DNA of 64,000 nt from Heloderma charlesbogerti (GCA_026122225.1 JANEZZ010001669.1:186001-250000); one strand, 5' to 3'. Positions 34,892 to 46,919 are shown, counted from the first letter of the stretch. Notes: generated by a model not told the origin, from the letters alone. Program-made: numbers and translations.

Positions 34892-35013
34892 AAAGTGGTG
34901 CCCACCAGATGTTTTACATTACAATGCTCATCATCCCTGACCATTGGCCATGCTGGCTAGGGCTTATGGGAGTTGCAGTCCAAAACCACTGGAAGCTGCC
35001 AGGTTGCCTAGCC
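34892..35013. repeat. Foldback MITE copy (CAGATGTTTTxxATTACAATG variant)
   Basis: Arms GTGGTGCCCACCAGATG and CACTGGAAGCTGCCAGG pair imperfectly around TTGGCCATGCTGGCTAGGGC. It is close in sequence to the 28,005 copy. Confidence 0.65.
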
Positions 35014-35425
35014 CATAGGCAAAACCTGCTTGGAAAGGACAGCTTGTGCAATATCTTCGCATGTAGAGTTTTGGGGAGTGAGGTGGCAGCCTTGCAGCTG
35101 TGTTTTGGGTAATGTCTTTTTTGCACCTTTTGCCATCCCCAGCCAAAGCCTGAAAGTGAGTTGCTATACCTTTTAAAATTCCAAGTAAGTAGACAAAGTC
35201 ACTTCGGTTGTATGCCTGTTTTCTGTGCATCTGTTATTTATCGTGGGGTTCTGGAAGTTAGAAAACAACAGAACTTGTTGATTTGACATTCCTGGTTAAG
35301 TACTTTCTGCAGTCTGCTTGTAATGAGAAGCATGTGTTCTTTTAAAGATCCATGGAAAGCGTGTGGAAACGTAAGTTGCCTATGCTGAGAGGGAAGGGGC
35401 ATAAAGTATCAGCGCTGTGAGAAAT

Positions 35426-35429
<4 letters not shown>

Positions 35430-35465
<36 letters not shown>
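35430..35465 (+). repeat. CT then CA microsatellite
   Basis: A short CT run passes directly into an uninterrupted CA run of about 15 units. It is likely length-variable. Confidence 0.9.
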
Positions 35466-36448
35466 CAACAACCTAGGATTCATAGTCAATGGCATTGGAT
35501 AGGGGGAGGTGAGGGTAGAAATGTGATGATGCTGAATTAGCAAGGAAAAAGAGATAATTACAGCCATCAATACCAGGGATGAATGATTCTAATAATGTAC
35601 TTTCCCATGAGTCTACAAACTAAAGTAAAATACTAGGGGCCAAAACAGACATTACTTTAACATGTGTCTAGCAGTTACTCCTTTTTTATTTTTACTCTAT
35701 AGAGTAAGTGCAGGGGCCCTGATTGGGACCTGAGCGGGGGGGGGGTAGGGAGCTTGCAAACATCTGGATTGGGGCCCCTTTGCCCACTCCAGAGTAAAAA
35801 TGCAGGGGGGGAGATGGCTTGCAGTACGGGTTGTAGGGTGGGTGAAAAGTTACGATGGCTGCACCGTGCGCCAGTTTTGGACAACACAGCAACCGGCGAT
35901 GCAGCGCAGGTAAGGTCACGCGACTGGCACGCGCAGGGGAAACAACCAACATTGTGTTGTGTCTGTGTGTCCCCCCCCCACTGATTGTCTGAACCCCCCC
36001 AATGTCTGTTTTGGCCTTATGTGTGTGTGTTTGGGTGTTTGTGTTTTGGGTTTTTGTTTTACTGTTGTCACATAAATCAAATGCAGTTAAGTAGCCCTTT
36101 TTCAGCTGTTCATGGTGTCTGCCTGCAGGGTGCGCTGTGTGACCAAGTGCCACTGCCCCTCTCTCTCTCTCCCTGGCACAGAAGGGAAGGACCACATGGT
36201 AGGCCTTTTACATCCAACATCTGTACCTCCTTGAAGGCTTTGGATTGGATGTCTGGTTCCCAACTGCTTGTGGCTCTAGCACCAGCCGAACTTGCATACG
36301 CTTAGCAGAGGAAGTCTCCACTGGTGTGGGAGTAGGGAACCTCTCTCCGATACCAGGCTGCTTTTAAAAGACTAGAGGAGCAGGAAGAAAGTTGGCGACC
36401 ATTAGTGATACCAGCTTTTATCGGTTGCCAAGGACAGGAGATGCATTT

Positions 36449-36541
36449 AGGGTGTAATCCTATGCACGTTTAGACAGAATGAAGTCCTACAATTCCCAGC
36501 ATTCCCCAGCCAGACTTTTTTCTGTCTAAACAAACACAGGT
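36449..36541. repeat. Short hairpin MITE (GCAATCCTATGCATG family)
   Basis: The left arm is TTAGGGTGTAATCCTATGCA then GTTTAGACAGA; the right arm begins TTTTTTCTGTCTAAAC. The right outer arm is degraded. Confidence 0.65.
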
Positions 36542-37415
36542 AGTTTGGTTTTACGGAAAATCTACCTGGAAAGGAGGGGGTGCTCTTTTCTTCAGACTGA
36601 ATAGATGGAGTGAAAGCTTGTCACTGTAAAATCCCATTTTTCTATTGCATGGTAAGGTTGCATCAAGAAGGTGTTGCTTTGGGCAACTTATAAAGGGGTG
36701 GGTGTGTTCTGTTCCCTCTTTTCTCAGTGGGAGGCAGGATGGAGGAAGTGCTTTTGATATGACTGAAGGAGAATTGATTTATCACGGCTTAGTCATCACT
36801 AGCTTATCTACTGGGCAAACATAACCTTGTGATGCAATTCCACGGTTGGACATAACCCTTTCGGGGACAAGGAGCTTTTATTTTGTAGCAGTTTTACAGA
36901 AGAGTACAATGAATATTAAAAAACCTTCAGATAAGAGCTACAGCCCAGACACGTTCAAGGATAAACGGGAAGATTTGTACAGGGCATGATGCCTGGAGAG
37001 CACTGACTTTAATCTGACACTGAATGCAAGTTATTTAAGCATCCGCTCATACAACAGAGGTTACCCGTTTTCCTTTCTCTCGAATCAAGTGCTGCTTCCC
37101 TTCTAGCAATGCAATTCCGGAAGGGGCGAGAAGTGGCTAGCTCTGGTCTCATAAGCCTGCTTGTCGCCTTTCTCTCCCCACCTTCTCCCGGTTGCTAAGA
37201 TACCTTCAACAAGCTTATCGAGTGATCTCACTAAAAGGGCAATGGCTGGAGTTTTATTGTGCTTTGCGATGTTTACCCAGTGTGGCTTCACGTCATTGAA
37301 ATAATCGCCTTCGGCTCGCGCTGTAACAAATGAGATTTAGCAACAAAAATAGGAGGAATTTTCCTTTAGCCAACTCCCTAAATATTCTGCGGGACACTGT
37401 TGATCAAGAATTAGT

Positions 37416-37680
37416 AGGGCTGGCCCAAGACGTTTTGCTGCCTGAGGCAAAGGCCAAGATGGCAGCCGTGCCATGCCATGAACAGAAGCCAATTGGACTG
37501 GCAGTTGAATCTTTCTTCAACAGTGCATAGTGTCCTCCACCACACCTGAGGGCAGCAGGCTAATTTAGGGGGTGTTGAACAGGCTGTATGGCATCATGAG
37601 GGAAAGGTTCGGGGGCTGCCCCCAACATTGGTCATCTAAGGCAGCTGCGTCACTTTGCCTAATGGTAGGGCCGGCTCTGC
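37416..37680. mobile_element. hAT-like non-autonomous element (AGGGCTGGCCC ends)
   Basis: The left end AGGGCTGGCCCAAG and right end TAGGGCCGGCTCTGC are imperfect inverted copies. GAATTAGT (37,408-37,415) and AAATTAGT (37,681-37,688) match at 7 of 8 positions. The interior has TTTTGCTGCCTGAGGCAAAG near the left and CACTTTGCCTAATGG near the right. A related copy spans 39,043-39,292, and a decayed one lies at about 115-365. Confidence 0.7.
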
Positions 37681-37987
37681 AAATTAGTCACAGTTCCACA
37701 GAAGTATTCTTTTAGGCTTAGCTCTACTCCTTGTTAGAAATGTGTGAACTTGCTGCTTTAAGCTACGTGATCTTCAGGGATTCTAGTCTTGTGAAGGTTT
37801 CCACTGTGTGCTAACATCAGTTTGAAGCCTAAAAACACACACATACATTAAATCCTGACGTTATACACTTATTTTACAGTGGGGAAAAAACTGGTGATAT
37901 GAATTTGGCTCATTTGTTATGGAGTTGGTTAGAATCCACGCCTTCGCCTGGATTGTAGAATGTTAAAAGCAGGAGCACACAAAATTA

Positions 37988-38243
37988 TGGCCTGGTTCAT
38001 ATGTAACGACAACCCAGAGAACAGGTTGAGTATGGGCTGTTGTTGAATCATAGGTTGATGTTATGTGTAAACCCTGAACTATGGTTTAACTGTGGGTTGT
38101 TAACCACAAACAACCCAGGAAGAGAACCCATGGTTTACTGTTGAGTTGTGAACTCTGGGTTGTTCATGGTTAACAACCCATGATTCAATGACAGTCCACA
38201 CACAGCCCGTACTCTGGGCCGTCATTATATGTGAACCAGGTCA
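37988..38243. repeat. Foldback element rich in AACAACCCA / TGGGTTGTT
   Basis: The outer arms CCTGGTTCATATGTAACGAC and ATTATATGTGAACCAGG are inverted copies, and the inner parts repeat TGGGTTGTT and AACCATAGTT motifs in both orientations. A relative at about 60,461-60,935 has the same CCTGGTTCACATGT end. Its class is unknown. Confidence 0.65.
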
Positions 38244-39042
38244 CTGGGTTGCATCTGAAATCAATGGGACAAGTTAGTCAAGACTAACTTAATCCCATGG
38301 ATTTCAGTGGGACTAAAGCGTGACAGCTTAATCTGGATATAGCCCATTATCATGGTGAACCTTCCCTCAGCTAATAGTGTATTCTTTCAAGCATCCACAA
38401 AAGAGCTACTAGTCCAGATATGAGGGAATTGCCCAAACTGGAAAGACAGGCTAATCCCAATTTGGTGGGGCTGTTTGTTTAAAACATGCCTTAAGTTATT
38501 GAACAGTGATCCAAAAATACATAAAAACAAAGTGGTGGTGTTATAGCACCGTGTGCCTATGATACACAGGAGCAAAAACAAACTCTCGGTAATGTTTGTA
38601 ATTGGTGAAAAACAGCCTAGCAGCAAAGCATCTTCAATGTTATGTATAGTGAAGTCCACTAACTTAAAAAAAAATAAAATTGAACACTCACAAAAGAGTG
38701 GACAAATAGGACAATTTGGAAGAATGGGCACAGGCCAGGTATCTCACAGGTTTCTTTTTAACAAGGTCATGGAAGCTTTCCGTTACACACTATGATCCCC
38801 ACACACACAAAAATGGAGGTCATTCAGTAGGGCATCATGGGTGCAGAGAGACTTGATAATTAACACAGGATGAGATAGCAATGTGATCAGCAGGAGAGAT
38901 GCAATTTGTGGGTGGGACTGTACTGGACACTCAGACTTCTGGCCTTAACCAAGAACTTGCAAAATCATGACTTGGAAAGGGCTCAATGGGTTCCATGTGC
39001 CTCCCATTAGCAACACTTCCTTGCAGAAGTCAGTCTACCCAG

Positions 39043-39292
39043 AGCTAGTCCAAGGTGCTTTGCTGCCTCAGGCAAAGGACAAGATGGTGCCCAATTCCAT
39101 GTACAGAAGAGGTCCAGACCAGCAGTTGAGTCTTATTTCAACAGTAAGGATTGAACAGCAGCCTCCGCCGCACCTAAGAGCGGCAGACTAACATAGGGGG
39201 CGCAGGCAGGTTCTGTGACACACACAACATCCCCCAGCATCTACTGCCTGAGGTGGCTGCCTGGCTCTGCCTAAAGGTAGGGCTGGCCCCAA
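39043..39292. mobile_element. hAT-like element, relative of 37,416-37,680
   Basis: It shares GCTTTGCTGCCTCAGGCAAAG, a CAGTTGAGTCTTATTTCAAC block and the end TAGGGCTGGCCCC with the 37,416 element. No clean target duplication was found. Two members lie 1.4 kb apart in the same intron and orientation. Confidence 0.6.
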
Positions 39293-40277
39293 GTCTAACC
39301 TATGAGCACCAGGCTCAATGCTGGAAAATAGTAACATTTTTTTCTTCTCCTTCCCCGCACCCCCTTGCTGCATAGTAGCAACCATAGAAAATACTGTCCA
39401 AAGATGTTGTGCAACAGCTCCCCTTCAAATGAGATCTGGGGTGAGGGGTTATTAAGCCTGCCTCCAGAAGTTACTCATGGTATGGAAAGTGGTAGGGACC
39501 GCTGGCATGTTCTGATTCGCCACTCTCTGTGCCTCCCAACTTCTTAAAAGGACAGAACTCAGTGATGAAATAGCCTTTAACCATTAACTGAAAAATCAGC
39601 TGGTTAATATGAAACAGGTTCTCTCCCCCCACCCCACCTCACAATTCATATAGACATGAGTGCCTCCTAGTTAACTGTTTCCCGGTAAATAACACTGTGG
39701 CTTGAAAAAAGCACTGCAGTCCCACTTTCAGAGTGAATGAAATGTGGGACTGATGCTGGTAATTGAACATGTTGTGGTGCAGCTGAGCAGGACTGATGTC
39801 CCCTAAAACCCTATTGCATGGTAATGTGGGGCCCAGGAAAACAAATGGCAACTTGCAAGTAGGACTGGGCAGTAGAAATGCCTACAGGCCGGATTCTGTG
39901 GCTGGAAAGCGACTCTCCAAATTGTCTTCTGGAGATTCCAGGTCAAGTTGCCCAGCTGTGTGTGGTGCATCTTTGATGACATAAAACCATTGGCAGTGGC
40001 TTTGGCATTAGTAGGCCGTAGTGGCTCACTGCTCCCAGGGCAGAACTCAGTGCGGATACTGGAATGTGTGCACTGTAGACCATAGGCCACCCACACTGGC
40101 TTCTTCCTAACACCATGTTACAACTCTCTCCTTCATGTGTTTTCTCCCAAAAAAACAAGGACTGTGTGTTTCATTGGGTTCCAAGGCACAAATGTGGGTA
40201 GCAGTACAACTGGACAAGCAGTAAGCAAGAGTGGGAGAGGCCTCTCGCCCAGAGGCCTTCCTCTAGAGGGCTTAATA

Positions 40278-40411
40278 CAGCCTAGCCCAACCTGGTGCTC
40301 TCCAGATGTGTTCGACTACAACTCCATCCCCAGTCAGAATGGCCATGCTGGTTGGGAGTGATGGGAGTTGTAGTCCAGCACATCTGAAGGGCGCCAGGTT
40401 GCAGAAGGCTG
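40278..40411. mobile_element. CAGCCTTCCCC foldback MITE with 8-bp target duplication
   Basis: It begins CAGCCTAGCCCAACCTGGTG and ends CGCCAGGTTGCAGAAGGCTG. The flanks GCTTAATA (40,270-40,277) and GCTTTATA (40,412-40,419) match at 7 of 8 positions. With the 51,871 copy, this shows the family moves with an 8-bp duplication, as hAT elements do. Confidence 0.82.
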
Positions 40412-40877
40412 GCTTTATAGGTCCCAAACAACTTAATCAAAAGCAGAATATGAGACACCTCAGCTCTTTATTATTGAAAGGCCCTTACTTATGAAGCAAT
40501 TTCTGAACCTTCTCGCATTTGGTGGGCGGGGGGAATGTTTTGGAGTTGAGTGGGGCAAGTTCATATTTGCATGTCAGTTGCTTGATGACTAACTGCTGGC
40601 GTTGACATGCATGCATGGATGGCACCACAGTTGGCGCCAACACAACAGCGTGAGCTTTCAGCCAGGTAAGACTTCTCTCAACAGAGGCAGTTCAGGCGCT
40701 TTTGCTTTGTCAGTCACAAACGTGCACACAAGTGCGACTTAAAAACGAAACAAAGCTGGCCATCCTCCTCGAGACTGATGCTGAAAGTGTGTAGCCATGC
40801 AAAAGAAGCTTGTACTTCGTTCTGAAGGCCAACCTCAAAAGTGTTGCGGCCCTTGCCAGTTCCGCTTTCTCTCCTAG

Positions 40878-41009
40878 GCAGGAAAAGCCCACCGACTAAG
40901 TGGTGAAGAGAGAGAACAGCTGCTGCCCAATCTCCGAGCTGTAGGATGGAATGAGGTGGAAGGCAGAGATGCCATTTACAAAGAGTTCCATTTCAAGGAC
41001 TTCAATCGG
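40878..41009 (+). CDS. PCBD1: PCBD1 exon 2, residues 2-45
   Basis: The acceptor TTCTCTCCTAG precedes [20 protein letters not shown], and the exon continues through [13 protein letters not shown] to FKDFNR. The donor is GTACCA. The 132 bp keep phase 0 at both ends. This segment forms the first helix and the first strands of the alpha/beta fold. Confidence 0.97.
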
Positions 41010-41987
41010 GTACCAAAACACTTTAGTTCTTATTGCTTGACCTGGTGTGGGTATAAGCAGTAGAGGTGCAATCCATAACTCTTCTATAATAATAAAAGGA
41101 TGTCTGTCTGTCCATTAGTCCCAAGATGGTGAATCCAAAACACCTGAAATTTGGCATGCATACTAAGAGGATGCTAGGAGTATAGATCTCAGGGTTATTT
41201 TGTTTCGTTTTTTGAAATGCAGTAATTTCAATTAATTTAAATGTGTCAACCTCAGTTGGTTGAGGCCTGCACTGACGTTTTCTTCCACCTAGCTTCACAG
41301 TCCATACAGTTTGAAGCTAGGGGAGATTAGTAGGCTGATGGACAGACTTATGTTTTTGCCCCCTCACCCCTGATGTGGGGCAGCCCCCCTTCAGGGGAAT
41401 AGAGTGGCCAGACTCCTCCCTCGGGGGTCTATAGAGCTGTATCATGGCAGGGGCCGTGCCTAGGGGTGCCAGTGGGCACGCCTTCACTCAGATGGGGCAG
41501 GCACAATGAGTCCAACTCCAACAGCTGTCTAACTTTGCCTGAAGGCTCCACTGAATCAAACTAGGGGCTATTCCAATGCATGCGAAGCCAGGTCCATGCT
41601 CTAGAGCTGACAGAAAACTACTATGGACGTCACTGATAACTGGATTGCACCCCATATTTTAATGCTTACACCAAGCAGTGGGATGCTGCTTATGCCACTT
41701 CAGACCTTTGAGGATTTTAATTGCTTCCAGAAGGTGTTATAGACCCTTCTTAACCAACCTATTGCATTTAATGTGTAGAATACTCTATAGTAAGTTTGCC
41801 CTACTTGGTCTTTCTGCAGAAACAATATTAGAAACCAAATTTTACAGCTGCACGATGGTTGGAGATGTGCCCTGGGTGGTTCAAATTGTGCGATCCATCT
41901 TTAAATTGTTGTTAATGGTTAATGACTGGTTTGTACAGATAAAAGTGCAGAGAGGTGTGTATTTAAACAAAAGCTCATCGTGTTTAG

Positions 41988-42206
<219 letters not shown>

Positions 42207-43429
42207 TAACCACAAATGCTTCCCCCAGAGCTCCCTATGGCCCCATTCCAGCAGTACTAAGCATTTGCCACTGACAAACCTAGAAGAGGAGGTGTGTTTG
42301 TGTGAATAAAAAAGGGGGTGGAGAAAATTCTTAGCCACTCTCGGAAACTCTCCCTGCCCCCCCCCCCCGGTTGCATTTTACCTTTGCCAGCCAGCTGGGG
42401 TCTGCATTTTCAGCACAAATGTGTGGAACACGGAGAGGAGGTAAACACAGCAGGAGGGGTTGGCAGGTAGACTGTGACACACTCCCTCTCCCTGCCCCTT
42501 TTCCAGGGGAAAGGAAGGAGAAGGGGCCACTGGGCCTTCGTTCATTCGTTGGTTTCCTGGCTTTTGCAGCCCCCCACCCCCAGTTCTAAAAGGCTGAAGT
42601 GCCTCTCCTAAGGCTTAATTATGGGCAGGAAGAGCTTTAGGCTAAAATACACTGGTATTCGGGGGCCTGCCCACCACTGGAATGCAGGCCCTAGTGCTTT
42701 TCCAGAATGGAATTCAGCCCTTGAGCTGAAAGAGGTTCTGCACCCCTGGCTTACATGGAAGGAGGCCTCCTCCTTTGCCAGACATCTATAGTGCTTTTGC
42801 AGTTTAGGATCAGTGCTTCAGCTGCAGTAGGAAGCAATACGCTCTTCAGAATTCTCCGAGATCTAAAATGAATCAGTTTCCTAACCCTTGTGACATAAAC
42901 CAAAGGTCAAACTAAATGTTCCTCAAATCACACATAGCAGATGCATGCATGGTTGGCTTATTTTCCTCAGTATGTACAGCACCAGTTTGGACCAAGACAT
43001 GGCACTCCAGGAGTGGGATTTAAGCTCTTCCCCCATTTTTGTCTTGGAACCCCCCTCCATTGGGGGATTAAAACACACACCCCCGACAGGAGGGGGGTGG
43101 AATTTCAGGATGAAAAGGGAGGGAGCTTAAATCCCCCCCTTCTCAGAGCACATGGTCCCAATCCAAATAGGGGCCATGCATGCTTACACTGAAGTAAATA
43201 AGCCTCAGAAAAGCTGTGTGTGATTTGAAGAATGTTTTGTTTGGCCCAGGTCTTATGTTACAGCGGTGTATGCTGGGAAGAGTAATTTAAGAACATAGTG
43301 GAAGGTGCTTCTCACTCTGCTCCTGCACTGAACTTAAAAATGCCTTTTGTTTTTTCAGGGTTTATGTGTGCTTTGTCTTTCCATAAATACTTATGTGTGA
43401 CAACTAATTGGACACTTTTTCTATTGCAG

Positions 43430-43528
43430 GTTCACATAACCTTAAGCACACATGAATGTGCTGGCTTGTCTGAGCGAGACATCAACTTAGCCAGTTTCAT
43501 AGAACAAGTTGCCAACACATTAGGCTAA
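43430..43528 (+). CDS. PCBD1: PCBD1 exon 4 coding part, residues 73-104 and stop
   Basis: The acceptor CTATTGCAG precedes [20 protein letters not shown] and then [12 protein letters not shown] and TAA. It supplies the third active-site histidine (residue 80). The C-terminal residues ANTLG differ from the human ending, the least conserved part of the family. Confidence 0.97.
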   Translation, partial: VHITLSTHECAGLSERDINLASFIEQVANTLG

Positions 43529-44115
43529 AGCACCTGTGCTGTTTGTTTCCTCCTCCTCCCTGCAAAGGCAGTTCCTGGGCAGACACGTATGCTCTTCCAG
43601 AAAAAGCCATCGTGAGATTTTAATCCAGCCTCAGTAATTTATCCTGTTACTGAAAGAGCCCATCTAAGTGTAGCCATCATCTTTGCTTATCGTACAATGA
43701 TTGCACATGAATAGAGGACCCAGTACTCTACAGTGTTGTACTCAAGTCACTGCATTCTTCGTCACCTTTTGTCAAAACCGTCTTATGGCAAGATATAGCA
43801 TCTCAGTGTTGTTACTCCGCAGTCTCTGTTCAGGCAGTATTATACCAGCACAGTGAAAGCCTACCTGTGGTGCAGGCAGTCATATGCAATATATAAAAGT
43901 GGTTTACAATATTCTTCTCATTCGTCTTGTTACTTGAGTTTTACCTTACTTCTGTTGAAATGCACTCACTATACTACTGCTACTGTAGAGTTATGCAGAT
44001 TTCAAGTTTCTTGGATCTACATGGGTTGGGGGGTTTTTACTAAAACCCCAAGATCCACCAGCCAGAGCTAGATATAAACATGCACTTAGAATTAAATAAA
44101 TTGATGCCTCTGCAC

Positions 44116-44286
44116 CAGTGGAGACTGGTGGCTCCAATGTCAGGTGGGCAATGCATCCACTCTGGGTTTCAGTCAGAACTCTAAAGGAGCTATCTTGGAT
44201 AGCTCCTTTAGAATTCTGATTGGCTCTGACTAAAACCAGGAGTGGATTCACCACCCCATGGACATCAGAGCCACCAGCCTCCACTG
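44116..44286. mobile_element. hAT-like palindromic MITE (CAGTGG ends), copy 2
   Basis: It begins CAGTGGAGACTGGTGGCTCC and ends CCACCAGCCTCCACTG. A near-perfect inner hairpin has AAAGGAGCTATC and GATAGCTCCTTT as arms. CTCTGCAC (44,108-44,115) and CTGTGCAC (44,287-44,294) match at 7 of 8. It may lie in the PCBD1 3' UTR. Confidence 0.82.
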
Positions 44287-44400
44287 CTGTGCACCCTAGA
44301 ATTTATTTTCAGTACCAAAGCTGAGCTAAGCTTACAGTCCTTTCACACAAGTCCACTCCTGCTTACCCCAAGCTTTCTTCCTTTTCAGCACCCTAACCTA

Positions 44401-44495
44401 ATTTAGGGTGCAATCCTATGCATGTTCAGACAGCAAAAGGTTCTACAGCTTCCCAGCATGGTTGCCTGTGGAATTCTGGGACTTCACCCCCTCTT
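44401..44495. repeat. Short hairpin MITE (GCAATCCTATGCATG family), partial
   Basis: The left arm TTTAGGGTGCAATCCTATGC is followed by ATGTTCAGACAG and CAGCATGG. The right arm is decayed after GGAATTCTGGGA. Confidence 0.55.
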
Positions 44496-44907
44496 AAAAA
44501 TGTGCCATAGAGGCTCGTGTGCTTTTAAGAAAAGCTAGGCAAAGAGACTTAAATCTCTCACAGAAACTCTTCAAGTTCTGTCTTAAATCTAATGAAAACC
44601 AATTGCAGTGTTACCTGTTAACTGTACATTTTTGGAACAAGGATAATGAAAAGCTAGGTTCATTTGTAATAATGCTTGACAACTTGTGGAAGTCCATATA
44701 GTACTTCAGGAGCAATTAAGCCCTTAAAATGCAAATGTTACTGGTGAGTACAGCTTTACATTTAAAATTTAATCTTGCACAGAAACATCCAACGATATTT
44801 AAAATGTAAATTTTTTTTTCTGCCTTAGAAACTTTTACTTGAAACCTGAAACTGTATACACGGTATATGACAAAGTAAACAGGGGTTATGCGTTCAAAAT
44901 AAAGTAC

Positions 44908-46700
44908 TACTGAGGCAGTATCCTACTGAAGTTTCTTTAAAGTAATATGCAAACAGGATCTGACCTTCTGATACGACTGCAAAGCTCAACGCAGGAGCTT
45001 GCAGAAACCGACAAGAGCGTTGTTCCATTCTACAATAGGAATGAAAACGACTTGTTGAATACACCTACATTTGGATGAATTATACACAGGGCAAGGATGT
45101 GACAGTCAGTGGTTTCCCTTTCTTAAATAACATAATGCAGTGCTATGGAAATACTACCTGTGCATCTGTTGAAATATACCAGCATTTATCGGTTCAAAGC
45201 TTTCAAGTTGCTTTATACTCAACTCTATTCACAATTAAAATAGAAAGATGGCTACAAAGGGCTAAACCATTATTCACAGTGGTGAAAAGTGAACGTATCT
45301 CCAGCCTGAACAAGTCAAGCCACCAAGGACAGTGTAGTAATGGCTGAGGGAAAGGAGGGTGGTGGGAGCTACAGGTCTATATCTCTGTAAATTCAACACC
45401 ATGCTTCCTTTACTGGAGCACAGATAATGGAAAGTAATAAAACCCTTATGCAACCTAGTGAAGTACCTAGAGCTATGTAGAAATGGCTCAAGAGCAACCG
45501 GGACCCTGTACTCCACCCTCACCTCAAGCCTTGGAACAAGTTAATGGTGATTTCCCTTTGTCCCATGAACTTCCCATAGCAACAACAACTATTTTCTAGA
45601 AGCAAACTGAGACACAGAGTAGAGTCTGCATGCAATTAAGACCACTACTCTAGGCGACAGGTAGCCACATCAGAGTTATTAAGTCCTGTTCTATCTACAA
45701 ATACACTTGGCTCAGATAATGTGGCACGCTGCAGGTAGAGTTATGATACCTGAGGCTGACTTGCCATTGAGGTTATTTTCTGTGTAGTACCATAAAGGAG
45801 TTGACTGGTCGAGTTTCTGCCCCCTTCCTGCCTTCCCAGAAGGGATGCAATCAGCATTAAGGCAAATCTGTGAGTGCTCTCTTAAAGCTCTCAACAAAAT
45901 ACAGAGCCCAGAGGCAGAGCCGCTTAGGTATCTGGACAGCATCAAACTGTGATGCTGGCACCTAGGAATCACAAACAGCTTTCTATCCCTGTTGTCAGAG
46001 TGCAGCGTCTGAAGCTAGAGGAAAACCTTCAGACTATGGAAGAGGCACCATTTTGCCCTTAGCACCTCTACATATATGCATGACTCAAGAGGACTGTGGT
46101 GGCATTGTAGAAATTCCAGGGGAAAAGGAAAGCAGCAGGATAACAGTATGGTGGACACTGGGAATGAACAGAGTATCATTTTTCTGCCTATCTCCTTCCG
46201 CCTATCTCATCAGTTTGGGTCCAGATCAAATTCCCACACAGTGATCTGAATGCAGCCACCCACACTTATCCAAAATTCTTATCCCAAAGCCCAAAAAAGG
46301 AATTCACTTCCAAACTTCTCCACTGGATTACTGTTCAGCACTAAAACAAGCCAAAGTCAGCCAAAAGCAAGGTAAGGAACAAAGAGACATCAAACACCTG
46401 AGTAGGAAGGATGATGGAATGGGCTTGCATTGGCCATAAATATGGCTGTCCCTTTGAGGACTAGCAGTGGCAGTGAGCTAGCATGAAGGGATACGAAGAG
46501 TTAGTATTAAAAGGTAGAGACGCTACTTTGTTTGGGGAATACAGCCTAATCTTATCACAAAGAGAGAGACGTTAGGAAACAGATGATCAAGCTGCCATGT
46601 GGCCCTGCAACTGCAGACGGAACAACCTCCCAGCGTCGTCCTCCTTCCGCAGAATTCTTTAGAATACCACCCAGCAGTTGAGGTACAAGTTACTACAGAA
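44908..46700 (-). other. SGPL1: Probable SGPL1 3' UTR / gap between convergent genes
   Basis: This follows the SGPL1 stop codon on the - strand. It contains no repeat I recognise and no exon. No AATAAA in - orientation lies in this interval; the first is at 44,302-44,307, and an ATTAAA variant is at about 44,767-44,772. Use of either would make the SGPL1 3' UTR about 2-2.4 kb and overlap a long PCBD1 3' UTR. Confidence 0.45.
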
Positions 46701-46844
46701 TCATTGGTGGCCTGGAGAACCATTCATGTGTTCATCAGTCGGAGGAGGAACCTCTGTGCTGTACAGGCAGTTCAAGTAAGCTGCAGTGATCTCCGAAATC
46801 ACGTTTCTGTCGGGTATGGCCTGTGCCATGCCGTAGATAGCCCA
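46701..46844 (-). CDS. SGPL1: SGPL1 last exon, coding part
   Basis: The acceptor reads GAATATATAG. The exon encodes WAIYGMAQAIPDRNVISEIT, then AAYLNCLYSTEVPPPTDEHM, NGSPGHQ and TGA. The alignment with the human C-terminus (AIYGMAQ, LYST, MNGSP) is clear. The first residue is Trp (TGG) where human has Gly (GGG), a one-base change at the splice border. Confidence 0.93.
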   Translation of the reverse strand, partial: WAIYGMAQAIPDRNVISEITAAYLNCLYSTEVPPPTDEHMNGSPGHQ

Positions 46845-46919
46845 CTATATATTCAAAGAGAAGCAAAGAAGATCAGTAAATGTGAACAGATTTAAGCCCA
46901 GACGAGGACATTCCTGAAA

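Larger units (their letters stand above)
35014..40877. other. PCBD1 intron 1, remainder
   Basis: No additional exon was found. It includes a CT/CA microsatellite (about 35,430-35,465), a hairpin MITE (36,449-36,541), two related hAT-like elements (37,416 and 39,043), a foldback element (37,988-38,243) and a MITE (40,278-40,411), each listed separately. The rest is unassigned single-copy-like sequence. Confidence 0.65.
43529..44903 (+). terminator. PCBD1: PCBD1 3' UTR with candidate poly(A) signals
   Basis: After the stop at 43,528, AATAAA hexamers occur on the + strand at 44,095-44,100 and 44,898-44,903. A hAT-like MITE (44,116-44,286) and a hairpin MITE (44,401-44,495) lie between them, so a transcript using the distal signal would contain both. 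Which signal is used cannot be told from sequence. Confidence 0.45.
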
